This document shows, piece after piece, positions 44,048-51,835 of a DNA stretch of 64,000 bases. Position 1 is the first letter of the stretch, and each line of letters starts with the position of its first letter. Made by a program: the position numbers and the translations under genes. The notes below the pieces were generated by a model that was not told the DNA's origin, made no database searches, and worked only from the letters and a program-made list of their open reading frames with translations. The DNA is from Bacteroidales bacterium (lineage in GTDB: Bacteria > Bacteroidota > Bacteroidia > Bacteroidales > GCA-2748055): contig JAIPBT010000022.1 of assembly GCA_021738565.1 (NCBI GenBank), forward strand, positions 1 to 64,000, in the 5' to 3' direction.

Positions 44048-44929
44048 TCAGTAAAGCTGAATATCGTATTCCCTGGCAATGCGTTCTTCCGGAACTGTAA
44101 ACACTCCGAACCAGGCCATTTCCTTGTGCTCACTGGCCATTTTCTCAAAGGCATCCAGGTACCAGGTGGAATGCGCCGGGTCACTTGGGTGCCATTCACC
44201 GAGCTGCATCACATAGGCGCCTTTCCCAAGCGGTTTTCCGTGGAGCCCCAGGACGCCGATTCCAAGGTCGCGGGCACGTTCCAGGATCATCCTGAAATCC
44301 TTTTCCGAAAAGCTGCGTTTATCCGGACCGACACCTTCGGTTTCCAGGACCTCGAGTCCGCAGAACAGGTGTTTGTCAAGGAACGCTGTCTGTGTTTCCT
44401 TTGCATAGACCTTTTCCATACCGTCCTCTCTCCGGATGCCCCATTCGATATAGTCTGCTAATGCTTTCCGCCGCGCATCCCCGTCCGGATAATCCAGCGG
44501 ATTCATGAAGTTCAGTCCGCTGTCGCCTTCATATACCTGGAGGCTGCCTTTGAAGAACTCTTCCCGGGGCGTTCCCGTAATGAAGTACCAGGCAGTTACT
44601 TTCCGTTCCCCTAAGAGCCTTGCGAACAGTGCCCGTGAAAGTTCATAGGAATCGTTTTTCCAGGATACGCTGAGTCCGTCCCCTGAAGTGGTCTCCCGCC
44701 ACAGCTTTGCATGTTCCGGGTAGTAACTGTCGGGCGGGAAATTCGTGAAGACCATGATGGACCGGAGGTACCAATTATCAATCGCCTCCAGCAGCTTCCC
44801 GGGAGTAGTCACCATGCAGGACTCGACTCTGCAATACTGCAGGTCCATCTCGTCGAAGGTGATGGCTTTGTTTGGGGAAATTAAGAGCGGGGCATGCAGG
44901 CTGCTATAGATGATGCTGAGTTTTTTCAT
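44048..44929 (-). CDS. Unknown protein (family B, long form)
   Basis: 293 residues, MKKLSIIYSSLHAPLLI at the start. Residues ~180-290 align with the short protein at 7326-7700. Both have LFCGL/LFGGL, a helix, then DLGIGVLGLHGKP/HHGIGVLSIHARG and a tryptophan-rich EWHPSDPAHSTWY section, and both sit behind the shared operator. The remaining N-terminal ~180 residues are unique to this copy (GEWHP-like aromatic motifs, TAWYFITGTPREEFF). No cofactor motif is recognised. The doubled family on either side of the DISARM and rec genes, each under the same operator, suggests a conserved function in the response. What that function is cannot be read from the sequence. Confidence 0.72.
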   Translation of the reverse strand: MKKLSIIYSSLHAPLLISPNKAITFDEMDLQYCRVESCMVTTPGKLLEAIDNWYLRSIMVFTNFPPDSYYPEHAKLWRETTSGDGLSVSWKNDSYELSRALFARLLGERKVTAWYFITGTPREEFFKGSLQVYEGDSGLNFMNPLDYPDGDARRKALADYIEWGIRREDGMEKVYAKETQTAFLDKHLFCGLEVLETEGVGPDKRSFSEKDFRMILERARDLGIGVLGLHGKPLGKGAYVMQLGEWHPSDPAHSTWYLDAFEKMASEHKEMAWFGVFTVPEERIAREYDIQLY

Positions 44930-44978
44930 AGCGGTTATTGTCTTCTGGTAAGCTCACGAAGTTATTGGTTCAGGGTTG

Positions 44979-45031
44979 CAAAGATAGGGCAGAGGTCCGC
45001 AGTATATTTGCGGAGGGAAATAGTATATTTG
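44979..45031. promoter_or_regulatory. Shared operator F with symmetrical divergent promoters
   Basis: TCCGCA (44996-45001), N7 GTATATT, TGCGGA (45009-45014). Plus side: N9 then TATATTTG (45024-45031). Minus side: N9 then TATCTTTG (read from 44986 to 44979). Both -7 elements match TAnnTTTG exactly, making this the cleanest copy. Confidence 0.87.
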
Positions 45032-45121
45032 TTAAAACAACTCATCTATCATGAAAAGCAGGCATTAAATCCTGGTTGTTCTTGCCATTGAACCCGGACT
45101 TGAAATTTACTGAAACAGATC

Positions 45122-45613
45122 ATGAGAAATAAGACCGAAATATTGCAGGAAATTCGCCATGCAGCCTTCAGGGAGCGCTATTCTGATATGAAAAAAGCTC
45201 CGGAAGACCTGGATGTAACAGACCTTGTGGATTACACGATCATACACGAAAGGCCGGACTGGTTCTTGTGGCTGATGGAAAACGGAGATCTGGTTAATAA
45301 GCAAGGCAAGTTCTTTACAAAATACAGAAGCAGGCTCAATACTTCACTTACCTATGCCGTTTCTCATCATCTAGTGGATGTTTCGAGGTACTTATGGGAA
45401 AAGGGGGCCCGCGTAAGTCAGAACCTGCATGACAGACTGCTGTTAGCGATCCAGTGGAACAAGCATGAGATGGCCGAACTGCTCTTTGAGATGGGAGCCA
45501 GGATCCTTTACAAGTACAAGTTCAAAAAGTATTTGAAGATGGCCGATGAACGGATGAAAGTGATCATTGGCCGTAACCTGGATGCCTGTCCGCCGGGATC
45601 GGAAATAAAATGA
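45122..45613 (+). CDS. Ankyrin-repeat-like small protein
   Basis: 163 residues. After an N-terminal helical ~35 residues come degenerate ankyrin-type units: RPDWFLWLMENGDLVNKQG, TSLTYAVSHHLVDVSRYLWEKGARV and LLLAIQWNKHEMAELLFEMGARI, with the A-x-x-x-G-H...LL-x-x-GA pattern. Such repeats bind protein partners. No catalytic domain is attached. The -7 element of operator F lies 91 bases before the ATG, so a leader of about 80 bases is expected. It is divergent to the family B gene. Likely part of the regulon; binding partner unknown. Confidence 0.72.
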   Translation: MRNKTEILQEIRHAAFRERYSDMKKAPEDLDVTDLVDYTIIHERPDWFLWLMENGDLVNKQGKFFTKYRSRLNTSLTYAVSHHLVDVSRYLWEKGARVSQNLHDRLLLAIQWNKHEMAELLFEMGARILYKYKFKKYLKMADERMKVIIGRNLDACPPGSEIK

Positions 45614-45674
45614 TCAGGTTTTTTGTAATTCAGCTATTGCGAAATGTGTATTTTCTTTCTTAACCAATATTACG

Positions 45675-48407
45675 GTGGGCCAAAGAATTCAGCTGGATAA
45701 AGAAAATCAGGTCGTTTTGCTTTTTAGTAAAGCAAGACAAAACTGGGAAGATAAAACTTCAGCAATAACAGCTATATATTCAGCATATTATTACCAAAAA
45801 TTTACCGGATATGATATCTATTTTAAAGGTTCTGAAGGAAAATTCTTCTATAAGAAGGAAAACGTTCAATTCCTGGAGAAGACTGGAAATATCGATATTG
45901 AAAAAAAGGACGTTTATGTTGATGGAAAGATAGTTGATGCCCTCAGGGTACATCAGTTTGACCAAGGCTTTTATCGGGTTTATATTGGCAGGCACAGCCT
46001 TTTCACCGGGAACTTAAGGCTGGAAAGCAACACGCATAAGGACATTCTAAAATACTATTCAAATCTTGCTGAGTATGCTGGTCAGATTGCTGAAGAGAAC
46101 AGTCCGCTATTCTTTCTGTCTCTCAACTATAAGCGCATTACTCCATCCGTTGATTCAGTGCTTTTTGATTATCTGAAGGGAGCGTGTAATCCTATCGGTA
46201 AGGAGGGAACCATGGCGCTTCCGTTTGATTTTAATCAGAGCCAGGTCAGCGCCATCGAATCAGCGCTGAAAAATAAAATATCTATTATTGAAGGTCCTCC
46301 TGGTACAGGAAAAACGCAAACTATCCTTAACCTGATAGCCAGTATTATATATCGTGGGATGAATTGTGCTGTTGTTTCAAATAACAATACAGCTATTGAT
46401 AATGTCTATGAGAAACTGGATGAAGAAAATTTTTCTTTTATTGCTGCTACTTTGGGCCGGGCAACCCGGGTGACGGAGTTCTTTGAATCTGAACAGAATG
46501 CCGGAATTCCCAATTTCCTGGAAGAGGAAGGAAGAGAGCTCAAAAGGAATGACAGCTTGAGAATTAATATGTTGAGCAATGAGATGAAGAAGATCCAGGT
46601 TGCAGAAGTTGAAACTGCGATCCTGGAATCACAGCGCATCGATATTCAAAATGAAAACAGGCATTATGAAAATGTTCCTGATGATTCCCTGATCATCAAA
46701 AAGAGTTTATCATCCGCTGATTACCTGGCTTTCATTACGCGCCTGGAGACACCCAAAAAGATACGATTCTTTGAAAGATGGAAACTGAAAAGAAAATTCA
46801 AAGTCAATATTGCAAAAGAGGATGTACATAATCTCTTAAAAAATGCTGAAACGCTTTATTATCAGACGAAGATCAATGAACTGACCAGGAAAATAGAATC
46901 GGGAAAAAAATTCATAGAGCGGCATAATAAGGAGCGTGTCGGAAAAGAATTAAAAGCTTTATATCGGATTTTCCTGGAGAATTCAATCAGGAAGCATTAC
47001 AGGAAATATGGTTTTAAAGAATTCACCAAGGCGTCTTATAAGTACGACTTTGAGAATTTCCTGAAAAGATACCCGGTAGTACTTAGTACCTCTCAATCCT
47101 TACTTAACAATGCGCCAAAAGGTTTTACTTTTGATTACCTGATCATTGATGAAGCATCACAGGGCGACTTGCTGAGTAACTTGCTCGCAATGAGTTGTGC
47201 TAAGAACTTAGTAATTGTTGGAGATTCACGCCAGCTGCAGCAGATTGATGATGAAAGACTATTTCCGGAGTCTAAGAAGCTATCTCTGGAATACAATGTT
47301 CCAAAAGCCTATCAATACGAATCTAATTCGATCCTGACATCTGTAAAAGATGCAGTACCGGAAGCACCTACTACACTATTGAGGGAACACTATAGATGTG
47401 CCCCTGACATTATAAACTTCTGCAATAAGATGTATTATGATGGTGCGTTGGTTCCAATGACTAAGAATTCAGGAAGGCATATTGAAGTCATTAAATCAGC
47501 ACCGGGCAACCATGCCAGGAGTAATCCATACGGCAGTGGCTTATACAACCAGAGAGAAATTGATGAGATAGAGCAGGTCCTTATAAGATCGAAGTCGAAT
47601 AGCATCGGAATCATTTCGCCTTTTCGTTACCATGCAAACCTCATTTCAAACAAATACGCCACAAACAGGATAGAAGCCGATACCATTCATAAATTCCAGG
47701 GAAGGCAAAGGGATGAAGTCATTTTATCTTTTGTTGTGAATTCTTTGGAGAAAGCTCCTGATGCTATTGAAAACCGACTGTACGATTTCGTCACGAATGC
47801 TAAACTTCTTAATGTGGCGATTTCCCGGGGGAGAGATAAAGTAACGGTTATCGTCGCTGACAAAGTCTATCATTCATCAAACAATGCCATAAAGGATTTC
47901 ATCAGGTATGCGGAATATCTGTATGGTTCAGATATAACAAAGGAATCCGCCATAAGCTCGGTGTTTGACATCCTGTATTCTGAGTATACCGATGCCCTGC
48001 TATCGAAATTCAAAGAACGACCGAAGGGGCATGTAACGGAATTGCTGATGAGTGAAATCATTAAGGAAGTTCTTGATGATTATAAATATATTGGATTTTC
48101 GATGCATACCAGGCTTGGGAAACTGGTCACGGTTCCGGATACATTTACAGATGAAGAAAGAAGATATATTCAACACCCTTGGACTCATGTGGATTTTTTG
48201 TTCTTTAATAAACTATCAAAAGAAAAGCTCTTTGTCCTTGAAGTGGATGGTATCAGGTATCACGAACAAGATAAGAAACAGCATGAACATGATAACATCA
48301 AGGACCGTGTTTTGCAAGCCAACAATATCCCCATATATAGATTCAGGACCAATGAATCTAATGAGAAGCAGAGGTTGAGGGAAATTATGTATGGATTCTC
48401 CTATTAA
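45675..48407 (+). CDS. Superfamily 1 helicase with C-terminal Vsr/PD-(D/E)XK-like nuclease
   Basis: 910 residues, GTG start at 45675 (no earlier ATG in frame; spacing to the previous gene is 61 bases). Walker A IEGPPGTGKTQTILNLIA lies near residue 208, with a long insert and coiled segments to ~470. Walker B YLIIDEASQGDL lies near 490, IVGDSRQLQQID near 515, TIHKFQGRQRDEVI near 673 and NVAISRGRDKVTVIV near 715. The last ~130 residues form a nuclease fold: HVDFLFFNKLSKEKLFVLEV then DGIRYH (Asp, Glu-x-Asp), as in Vsr-like or DUF2726-like ends. Helicase-nuclease fusions of this kind are frequent in defence islands. No copy of the shared operator precedes it. Confidence 0.87.
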   Translation: MGQRIQLDKENQVVLLFSKARQNWEDKTSAITAIYSAYYYQKFTGYDIYFKGSEGKFFYKKENVQFLEKTGNIDIEKKDVYVDGKIVDALRVHQFDQGFYRVYIGRHSLFTGNLRLESNTHKDILKYYSNLAEYAGQIAEENSPLFFLSLNYKRITPSVDSVLFDYLKGACNPIGKEGTMALPFDFNQSQVSAIESALKNKISIIEGPPGTGKTQTILNLIASIIYRGMNCAVVSNNNTAIDNVYEKLDEENFSFIAATLGRATRVTEFFESEQNAGIPNFLEEEGRELKRNDSLRINMLSNEMKKIQVAEVETAILESQRIDIQNENRHYENVPDDSLIIKKSLSSADYLAFITRLETPKKIRFFERWKLKRKFKVNIAKEDVHNLLKNAETLYYQTKINELTRKIESGKKFIERHNKERVGKELKALYRIFLENSIRKHYRKYGFKEFTKASYKYDFENFLKRYPVVLSTSQSLLNNAPKGFTFDYLIIDEASQGDLLSNLLAMSCAKNLVIVGDSRQLQQIDDERLFPESKKLSLEYNVPKAYQYESNSILTSVKDAVPEAPTTLLREHYRCAPDIINFCNKMYYDGALVPMTKNSGRHIEVIKSAPGNHARSNPYGSGLYNQREIDEIEQVLIRSKSNSIGIISPFRYHANLISNKYATNRIEADTIHKFQGRQRDEVILSFVVNSLEKAPDAIENRLYDFVTNAKLLNVAISRGRDKVTVIVADKVYHSSNNAIKDFIRYAEYLYGSDITKESAISSVFDILYSEYTDALLSKFKERPKGHVTELLMSEIIKEVLDDYKYIGFSMHTRLGKLVTVPDTFTDEERRYIQHPWTHVDFLFFNKLSKEKLFVLEVDGIRYHEQDKKQHEHDNIKDRVLQANNIPIYRFRTNESNEKQRLREIMYGFSY

Positions 48408-48457
48408 TTCATGGAGGTTTTGGTCGGAATCGATAGCTTGATTTTGGCGAGGTACAC

Positions 48458-49824
48458 TTAATTGTTCATTCTCCCCTGGAAATACGCCTCCACTTCCTTG
48501 TCTGCAAAATAGACGTAGCACCCTTTCATTCCCCTGCTCATGAGGACGCGGTAGATGTTCTTCACGTATTCCTCGAAGTGCTCGGAGTTTCGTTTCAAAA
48601 CGGGGTCCCGGGTGGCGGTGATGTCTGCTTTCAGCCTGTCTGAACTGCTATCGTACACCAGGTCTGGTCCGATGATGACACCGATATAATCGAATTCAAA
48701 TCCCTGTGCGGTGTATATGCAGCCTACCTGCTCAAAACCTTTTTCCTTGATGGCCCATTGGTGCCAGGGCGGATATTCACCTGCCCACTGGTCGCCCTTG
48801 GTTTCCCAGGGCATGGCGAAATCACCGATCTTCACATCGTTCACCAGGGTGCCATCGGGATTGGGATTGCTCCAGGGCCAGCAGAAGCCTGCCACCAGGC
48901 GTGCCGTTCCGGATTTACCCTTCTCTTTCTCCTCAAGTGCTGTGTATAATGCGCCCGGACTGTCAAATATCCTGAAATCGAACTGGTCATTCTCCCGGTA
49001 CATTCTCTTTTCATCCCGCAATCCCAGCACAGACTCGATCCACAACAGGTAGTCATTGGATCCCATGCACCTGAACTGGGAAACCAGTTCCACTTCTTCA
49101 ACCGTGGCGCCCATGCGGGCGGCAGCCTCCCTGACCAGCTGTGAATTGCCGATTTCCAGGTGACGCACACTCTGACGGTCATCAATGAAAAATACGGAGG
49201 TGCGTGCCGACCGGATGACCTGGTCCACCTGCGGCAGGTCCGATTTGTGTTCAGGCTTCATGTACCTGTGTGTATTGCTGCGCTCGAGCCGGTGGGGTAG
49301 ATCCTGTCGAAGAGCCCGGCATGGTCGGTCCTGCTGTAGTTATGACAATAGGCACAGCTTACCAGGCTCATCGTCGGTTCCTTCTCAAATTCCTCCACGA
49401 AATCCAGCAGGTAGTTGTGGTACCCTTTCACCTGCTGTGAGGGATGAAGCACGGTACGGTGACCTCCCCCGGTGAAGGTTTCCACGTAGTTGCCTTCGAT
49501 CTCGGTGGCTTCAACCTTGCTCCATTGTTTGAGTTCCACCAGGAATACAACTTCCTGTCCGTTGCTTTTTCCAAACAGCAGGCAGTCGATGCGACTCTGG
49601 TTGTTGTAGGGGACAGAGTATTCAAGCGCGATGTAGTTCTCTTTCAGCTCTGCTACTTCCACAAGGTCCCGTACACGCGTCAGCGAGTTCTGCCATGAAT
49701 TGTATTCGCTCTGCCCAGCATGTCTGCCGGTGAACGAAAAAAAGGTTTCGTCCATGACATCCGCGATCCGGTTCATGCGGTTCAGCCGGACAAATTCATC
49801 GGTGGTTCCCTGGTAGATCAGCAT
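48458..49824 (-). pseudogene. DUF2075-family helicase-like gene with an internal deletion
   Basis: Two frames meet in a four-base ATGA overlap at 49258-49261. The first (49824 to 49258, 188 residues) is the normal N-terminus of DUF2075 proteins: MLIYQGTTDEFVR, a nuclease-like IDCLLFGKSNGQEVVFLVEL with Lys-Gln-Trp, and HPSQQVKGYHNYL. The second (49261 to 48458, 267 residues) is the C-terminal half: VFFIDDRQSVR, LVSQFRCMGSNDYL and YTAQGFEFDYIGVIIG. The section of roughly 180-200 residues in between, which holds the Walker A and B motifs in intact relatives (about 620-640 residues), is missing. ATPase activity is therefore impossible. The deletion joined the two remaining parts out of phase. Confidence 0.82.
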
Positions 49825-49827
49825 CTG

Positions 49828-50196
49828 TTAAAGATCGGTGTATTTCGTGGCGTTGCCTTTGGCTTTTGCGACAGGGTATTTTTCGGCATTCTTTTTAATC
49901 TTCTCCAGCACGATCTCTTTCACATCCAGGTTGTGTTTGCCGGCCAGCAGGAATGCAAAGGCGAAGACATCGGCCAGTTCTTCCCGGAGTTTTTCGCGGT
50001 CTGCGCTTTCGCTCTTTTCGACCGTCTTCCAGAGAAACAATTCATTCAACTCCGCTGCCTCGATGGACAAGGCCAGTGCCAGGTCCTTGGTGTTATGGAA
50101 CTGCTGCCAGTTGCGTTCGTCACGGAATTTTTCCAGGGCTTCGATGATCTCTTCGATTTCAGTCATTCGCTTTTTCCCTCTAAAATAACAATTCAT
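49828..50196 (-). CDS. MazG-like nucleotide pyrophosphohydrolase
   Basis: 122 residues. The metal-binding pattern of all-alpha NTP pyrophosphatases is clear: LSIEAAELNELFLW (E-x-x-E) then LREELADVFAFAFLL (E-x-x-D), with WQQFHNTKDLALAL before it. It hydrolyses nucleoside triphosphates to monophosphates and pyrophosphate, usually to clean damaged nucleotides. It lies three bases upstream of the broken DUF2075 gene, in one operon. MazG-like enzymes next to DUF2075 genes are common in Bacteroidota. Start at the ATG at 50196 fits the family. Confidence 0.88.
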   Translation of the reverse strand: MNCYFRGKKRMTEIEEIIEALEKFRDERNWQQFHNTKDLALALSIEAAELNELFLWKTVEKSESADREKLREELADVFAFAFLLAGKHNLDVKEIVLEKIKKNAEKYPVAKAKGNATKYTDL

Positions 50197-50584
50197 TTGG
50201 AGTTATCGGATGTGATGTCCCAAAATCAATACTTTCCAGACCGGAATATTATTACAGGATATGTTACTCTTTTCGGTCGTATATCCGACTCGCCTGTTAG
50301 AAAAGGATATCCAAGTTGAAGGGATTTCCGCAAGACCGATTTATTTGTGATATCACAAAAAAGCTTGGCGGTAAATGGGATGGGTTGACTTTATTGAGTC
50401 TATTGGTCCTTACTATCTATTTTTCTGTACGATTAAGATTGTCAATGAATGTCTATTGGCAATAGCAGGAGACCATTCCCCCAGGTTTCTTTCTTCGGAG
50501 TTTTTACCTATGTAGCTGCCAATTATGACGATAACGGTTATGAGTAAACTTCTTGGATATGTTTCTTATTCATAAATTCATGTG
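50197..50584. other. Intergenic region between the MazG-like gene and the lacI-type gene
   Basis: 388 bases without a supported gene. I saw no operator copy, no tRNA and no clear terminator; TGTGATATCACA near 50346-50357 is a perfect 12-base palindrome of unknown meaning. This is the border between the defence/repair cluster and the nucleoside locus. Confidence 0.45.
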
Positions 50585-51589
50585 TTAAAGAGATTTTACA
50601 GAATCTCTAATGATAATCTCAGGATTCAGGAATATCTGTGTGGAATGAAGTTCCTCACCATTGATCTTAGCCATAAGTATTCTCACAGCAATTTTACTTA
50701 TTTCACTCAATGGCTGTTCTATCGAAGACAGAGGAGTTTTAAGAAAATCAAAATACAGGCTGTTATCATAGGTTATTAAGGAGATATCTTCCGGTATTTT
50801 TATATTTTCTTCTTTCAATGCTTTCATACACCCAAGGGCTATTGTGTTGCTTAAAGTAAAAATGGCCGTAGGAATATTTTTTCCCTTAAGAATTAACATC
50901 GTTTCAATATATCCATTCTCCATGCTGAATGCATCTCCCTGAACCGTAGCCTGGGTAATATTAGCCTTCATGAGTGCGTCCTGAAATCCTTTCACCCTTT
51001 GTCGATTTGGGGAAGATTCTTTGTTTCCTTGTATACACACAATGTTTTTGTGTCCTTTTTTGATAAGTTCTTCAGTTGCAGAATATGCACCTGCGTAATT
51101 ATCAGTTGCAACATAGGGTATATCAAGCCCTTCAAAGTACCTGTCTATACAAACCACAGGTAAACCAGTATCATGCAAGTACAGAATTTTTTCATATTTA
51201 TCTCCGCTTGGAGCAATAAGAAGGCCTTCAATATTGTATGATTGAATTTTATTAAGTGTTGCGTTCTCAATGTCAATGTTCTCATCACAATCAGTTAAAA
51301 TTGTCATGTAGCCATGCTTGTACATCAGCAAATTTATTTCACTGGCAATAGAAGCAAAGAAGGGATTACTAAGGACTGGCAGAATTAGCGCAATCGTTTT
51401 ACTCTTTCCTGATTTGAGGTTTGCTGCAAACTGGTTTGGAACGTAATTAAGTTTTTTAGCTGTTTCCTTAATGTTTTCCTGTGTTGTAATACTTATACGA
51501 TATTGTTCTGCCTTGCCATTCAGCACCCTGGAGACTGTTGTGATCGAAAGTCCTGTTGATTCAGCAATATCTTTTATTGTTGTTTTCAT
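50585..51589 (-). CDS. LacI-family transcriptional regulator of the nucleoside/ribose locus
   Basis: 334 residues from the ATG at 51589 (MKTTIKDIAEST); a longer frame to 51664 would run through the operator region and lacks a signal. The HTH reads TIKDIAESTGLSITTVSRVLNGK (residues 3-25). It is followed by the hinge FAANLKSGKSKTIALILP and a periplasmic-binding-protein-like sensor domain (VLSNPFFASIASEI, VVCIDRYFEG, VATDNYAG, IFTLSNTIALG). It is divergent from susC. It probably binds the paired ACGCTTG sites in the shared intergenic region and responds to ribose or a nucleoside; the ligand is inferred from the neighbours. Confidence 0.9.
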   Translation of the reverse strand: MKTTIKDIAESTGLSITTVSRVLNGKAEQYRISITTQENIKETAKKLNYVPNQFAANLKSGKSKTIALILPVLSNPFFASIASEINLLMYKHGYMTILTDCDENIDIENATLNKIQSYNIEGLLIAPSGDKYEKILYLHDTGLPVVCIDRYFEGLDIPYVATDNYAGAYSATEELIKKGHKNIVCIQGNKESSPNRQRVKGFQDALMKANITQATVQGDAFSMENGYIETMLILKGKNIPTAIFTLSNTIALGCMKALKEENIKIPEDISLITYDNSLYFDFLKTPLSSIEQPLSEISKIAVRILMAKINGEELHSTQIFLNPEIIIRDSVKSL

Positions 51590-51605
51590 ATGATGTAATT
51601 TGAAT

Positions 51606-51682
51606 ACGCTTGTGTAAATATATAAAAAAAAATAAATAATAGCACAAACGCTTGCGCATTTCATACCATTCGCATATATTTG
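51606..51682 (+). promoter_or_regulatory. Candidate LacI operators and the susC promoter
   Basis: Two copies of ACGCTTG lie 42 bases apart (51606-51612 and 51648-51654), about four helical turns. The second lies in CAAACGCTTG (51645-51654), an imperfect LacI-type palindrome centred on CG. A good -7 element TATATTTG follows at 51675-51682, giving a susC leader of roughly 145 bases. The second site overlaps the expected -33 region. Confidence 0.5.
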
Positions 51683-51790
51683 TTCCGAATGAAAGCTATT
51701 TGAAACGATTAAATTATGTTTTCATGACTTTTTTAACAGTTCCACTTTGCTAATCAGACTCGAATATTTGCGATGGACAACTAATTCATA

Positions 51791-51823
51791 AACTAATAAT
51801 TAACTAATAATTAACTAATAATT
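51791..51823 (+). repeat. Three perfect 11-base tandem repeats in the susC leader
   Basis: The unit AACTAATAATT occurs three times without spacing and ends 12 bases before the susC ATG. The unit length is close to one DNA turn. It is free of structure and A/U-rich, so it may help ribosome binding in place of a Shine-Dalgarno sequence, or vary in copy number. Confidence 0.8.
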
Positions 51824-51835
51824 AATACCTTATAA

